From CAZKRL01 sp964555295 (lineage in GTDB: Bacteria; Bacteroidota; Bacteroidia; Flavobacteriales_D; Sanyastnellaceae), in the NCBI GenBank assembly GCA_964555295.1, contig CAZKRL010000004.1:48160-112159 (forward strand): a stretch of 64,000 nt of DNA. Reading direction: 5' to 3'. The notes under the pieces were generated by a model that had not been told where the DNA came from, made no database searches, and saw only the letters and a program-made list of their open reading frames with translations. How positions within the stretch are numbered: position 1 is the stretch's first letter; the number at the start of each line of letters is the position of its first letter. Shown piece by piece: positions 63,232 through 64,000 of the stretch. The position numbers and the translations under genes were made by a program.

Positions 63232-63606
63232 TTACTTAATTTCAACTTTCGCTCCTGCCTCTTCAAGTTGTGTTTTCAAAGCATTTGCTTCGTCTTTTGT
63301 AACACCACTCTTTAAAGGTGAAGGAGCTTTGTCTACTGTATCTTTTGCTTCTTTCAAGCCAAGACCAGTAAGATCTTTCACAAGTTTAACTACAGCGAGT
63401 TTGTTTGCACCGCCTTCTACGAGAACTACGTCGAACGCAGTTTTCTCTTCAGCAGCAGCAGCGCCACCGCCACCACCTGCCATCATCACTGGAGCGGCTG
63501 CAGCCGGCTCGATTCCGTAGTCGTTCTTAAGAATTGCGGCGAGTTCATTTACCTCTTTCACCGATAGGTTTACGAGGCTCTCAGCCATTGCTTTCAAATC
63601 TGCCAT
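63232..63606 (-). CDS. rplL: 50S ribosomal protein L7/L12
   Basis: A 124-residue stalk protein. The N-terminal dimerisation helix (AMAESLVNLSVKEVNELAAI) is joined by an Ala/Gly hinge (AAAAPVMMAGGGGGAAAA) to the factor-binding domain: EKTAFDVVLVEGGANKLAVV, KDLTGLGLKEAKDTVDKAP and the terminal LEEAGAKVEIK. Several copies bind L10 and recruit translation GTPases. It follows rplJ by 36 bases and precedes rpoB in the usual order. Confidence 0.98.
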   Translation of the reverse strand: MADLKAMAESLVNLSVKEVNELAAILKNDYGIEPAAAAPVMMAGGGGGAAAAEEKTAFDVVLVEGGANKLAVVKLVKDLTGLGLKEAKDTVDKAPSPLKSGVTKDEANALKTQLEEAGAKVEIK

Positions 63607-63642
63607 TGTATTGATTTTAAAGATTGTTTAAAGTTAATTTTT

Positions 63643-64000
63643 TTAGGCCTTTTTTTCCTCGAGTGCCTTTACGAGGCCGGCGATTTTGTGACTGGCACTG
63701 CCCTGCAGTGCTGAAATCACATTCTGCGCCGGAGATTGCAACAGACCGATGATATCTCCCAGCAATTCGTTTTTGCTCTTCAGCGCAACGAGTGCTTCGA
63801 GTTGATCGGCTCCTACATAGCAGTCGTCCTGGATGAACGCAGCTTTGAAGGCAGGTTTCTCATGTTTCTTTCTGAATTCCTTGATCAGCCTTGCGGGAAC
63901 ATTTCCCACCTCGGCATACATCACGGCAGTGTTGCCATGTAATGCAGTGTAGAGGGGTTCATAGTTCTTTCCTTCTACGCGTTCCATAGCCTTTCTCAAG
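63643..64000 (-). CDS. rplJ: 50S ribosomal protein L10, 5' end beyond the window
   Basis: The C-terminal ~118 residues of L10 are present and the frame runs off the window edge, so the start and about 50-55 residues are missing. Visible: YTALHGNTAVMYAEVGNVPA, KEFRKKHEKPAFKAAF and the helical C-terminus (ISALQGSASHKIAGLVKAL) that binds L7/L12 dimers. First visible gene of the rplJ-rplL-rpoB-rpoC operon. Confidence 0.93.
   Translation of the reverse strand, partial: LRKAMERVEGKNYEPLYTALHGNTAVMYAEVGNVPARLIKEFRKKHEKPAFKAAFIQDDCYVGADQLEALVALKSKNELLGDIIGLLQSPAQNVISALQGSASHKIAGLVKALEEKKA

Overview
The window is a chromosomal segment of a Bacteroidota bacterium, most probably a Flavobacteriales-like marine lineage (inference). 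Evidence: gliding/T9SS genes (a GldF permease, a GldI-like FKBP lipoprotein), four secreted proteins with type IX sorting C-termini, a SusC-like TonB receptor, DUF6702 and BshC proteins, promoter-like TAnnTTTG boxes in place of -10/-35 elements, and almost no Shine-Dalgarno sequences. No rRNA, tRNA, insertion sequence, prophage or CRISPR array was seen; coding density is high.

Layout. 1-3390: an outer-membrane-type protein (5' cut), a type B T9SS cargo protein and BshC. 3431-4828 (minus): RuvX and a membrane-anchored GT2 glycosyltransferase. 4908-5010: the 4.5S (SRP) RNA. 5035-8411: a YkgJ-like Cys-cluster protein overlapped by a radical SAM protein, two small proteins, and an endonuclease III lacking its Fe-S cluster cysteines. 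8431-10263 (minus): GldF, an ABM-fold protein and a SAM hydroxide adenosyltransferase. 10349-13485: PhoH-like ATPase, DnaB and a DUF423 membrane protein. 13498-17703: tryptophan 2,3-dioxygenase, MoaC plus an N-terminally extended MobA-like protein, and a sugar acetyltransferase/dehydrogenase pair. 17823-25004: a 1078-residue type B T9SS protein, a CpcT/CpeT homologue, SucD, SppA and a TrmH-family methyltransferase. 25035-35397: TonB receptor, sulfurtransferase, ClpC, PurB, MsbA-like ABC exporter and an SRPBCC protein. 35549-43944: a BNR-repeat T9SS protein, HtpG, CtaA with a copper-type HMA lipoprotein, an EamA transporter and a lone OppB-type permease.

44250-52244 (minus) is one giant gene for a 2664-residue secreted protein, and it is the most interesting object here. 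It holds about 55 Cys-rich modules (hand count), a fasciclin domain, three related 'FGDGWNGA' domains and a type A T9SS signal. The modules obey a strict rule: a module following a short module has one extra cysteine, and a module following a long (calcium-site-tailed) module lacks it. Every cysteine could then be paired, either inside a module or with its neighbour, which predicts a disulfide-stapled filament. Its own promoter-like element and a strong terminator suggest a single-gene transcription unit.

52339-64000 (minus): two FKBP-like lipoproteins and NrnA in a chain of 4-base overlaps, then the rplJ-rplL-rpoB-rpoC operon read right to left, with rplJ cut by the window edge and a GC-rich hairpin between rplL and rpoB. 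Overall the window mixes core information-processing and metabolic genes with cell-surface and secretion genes typical of gliding Bacteroidota.
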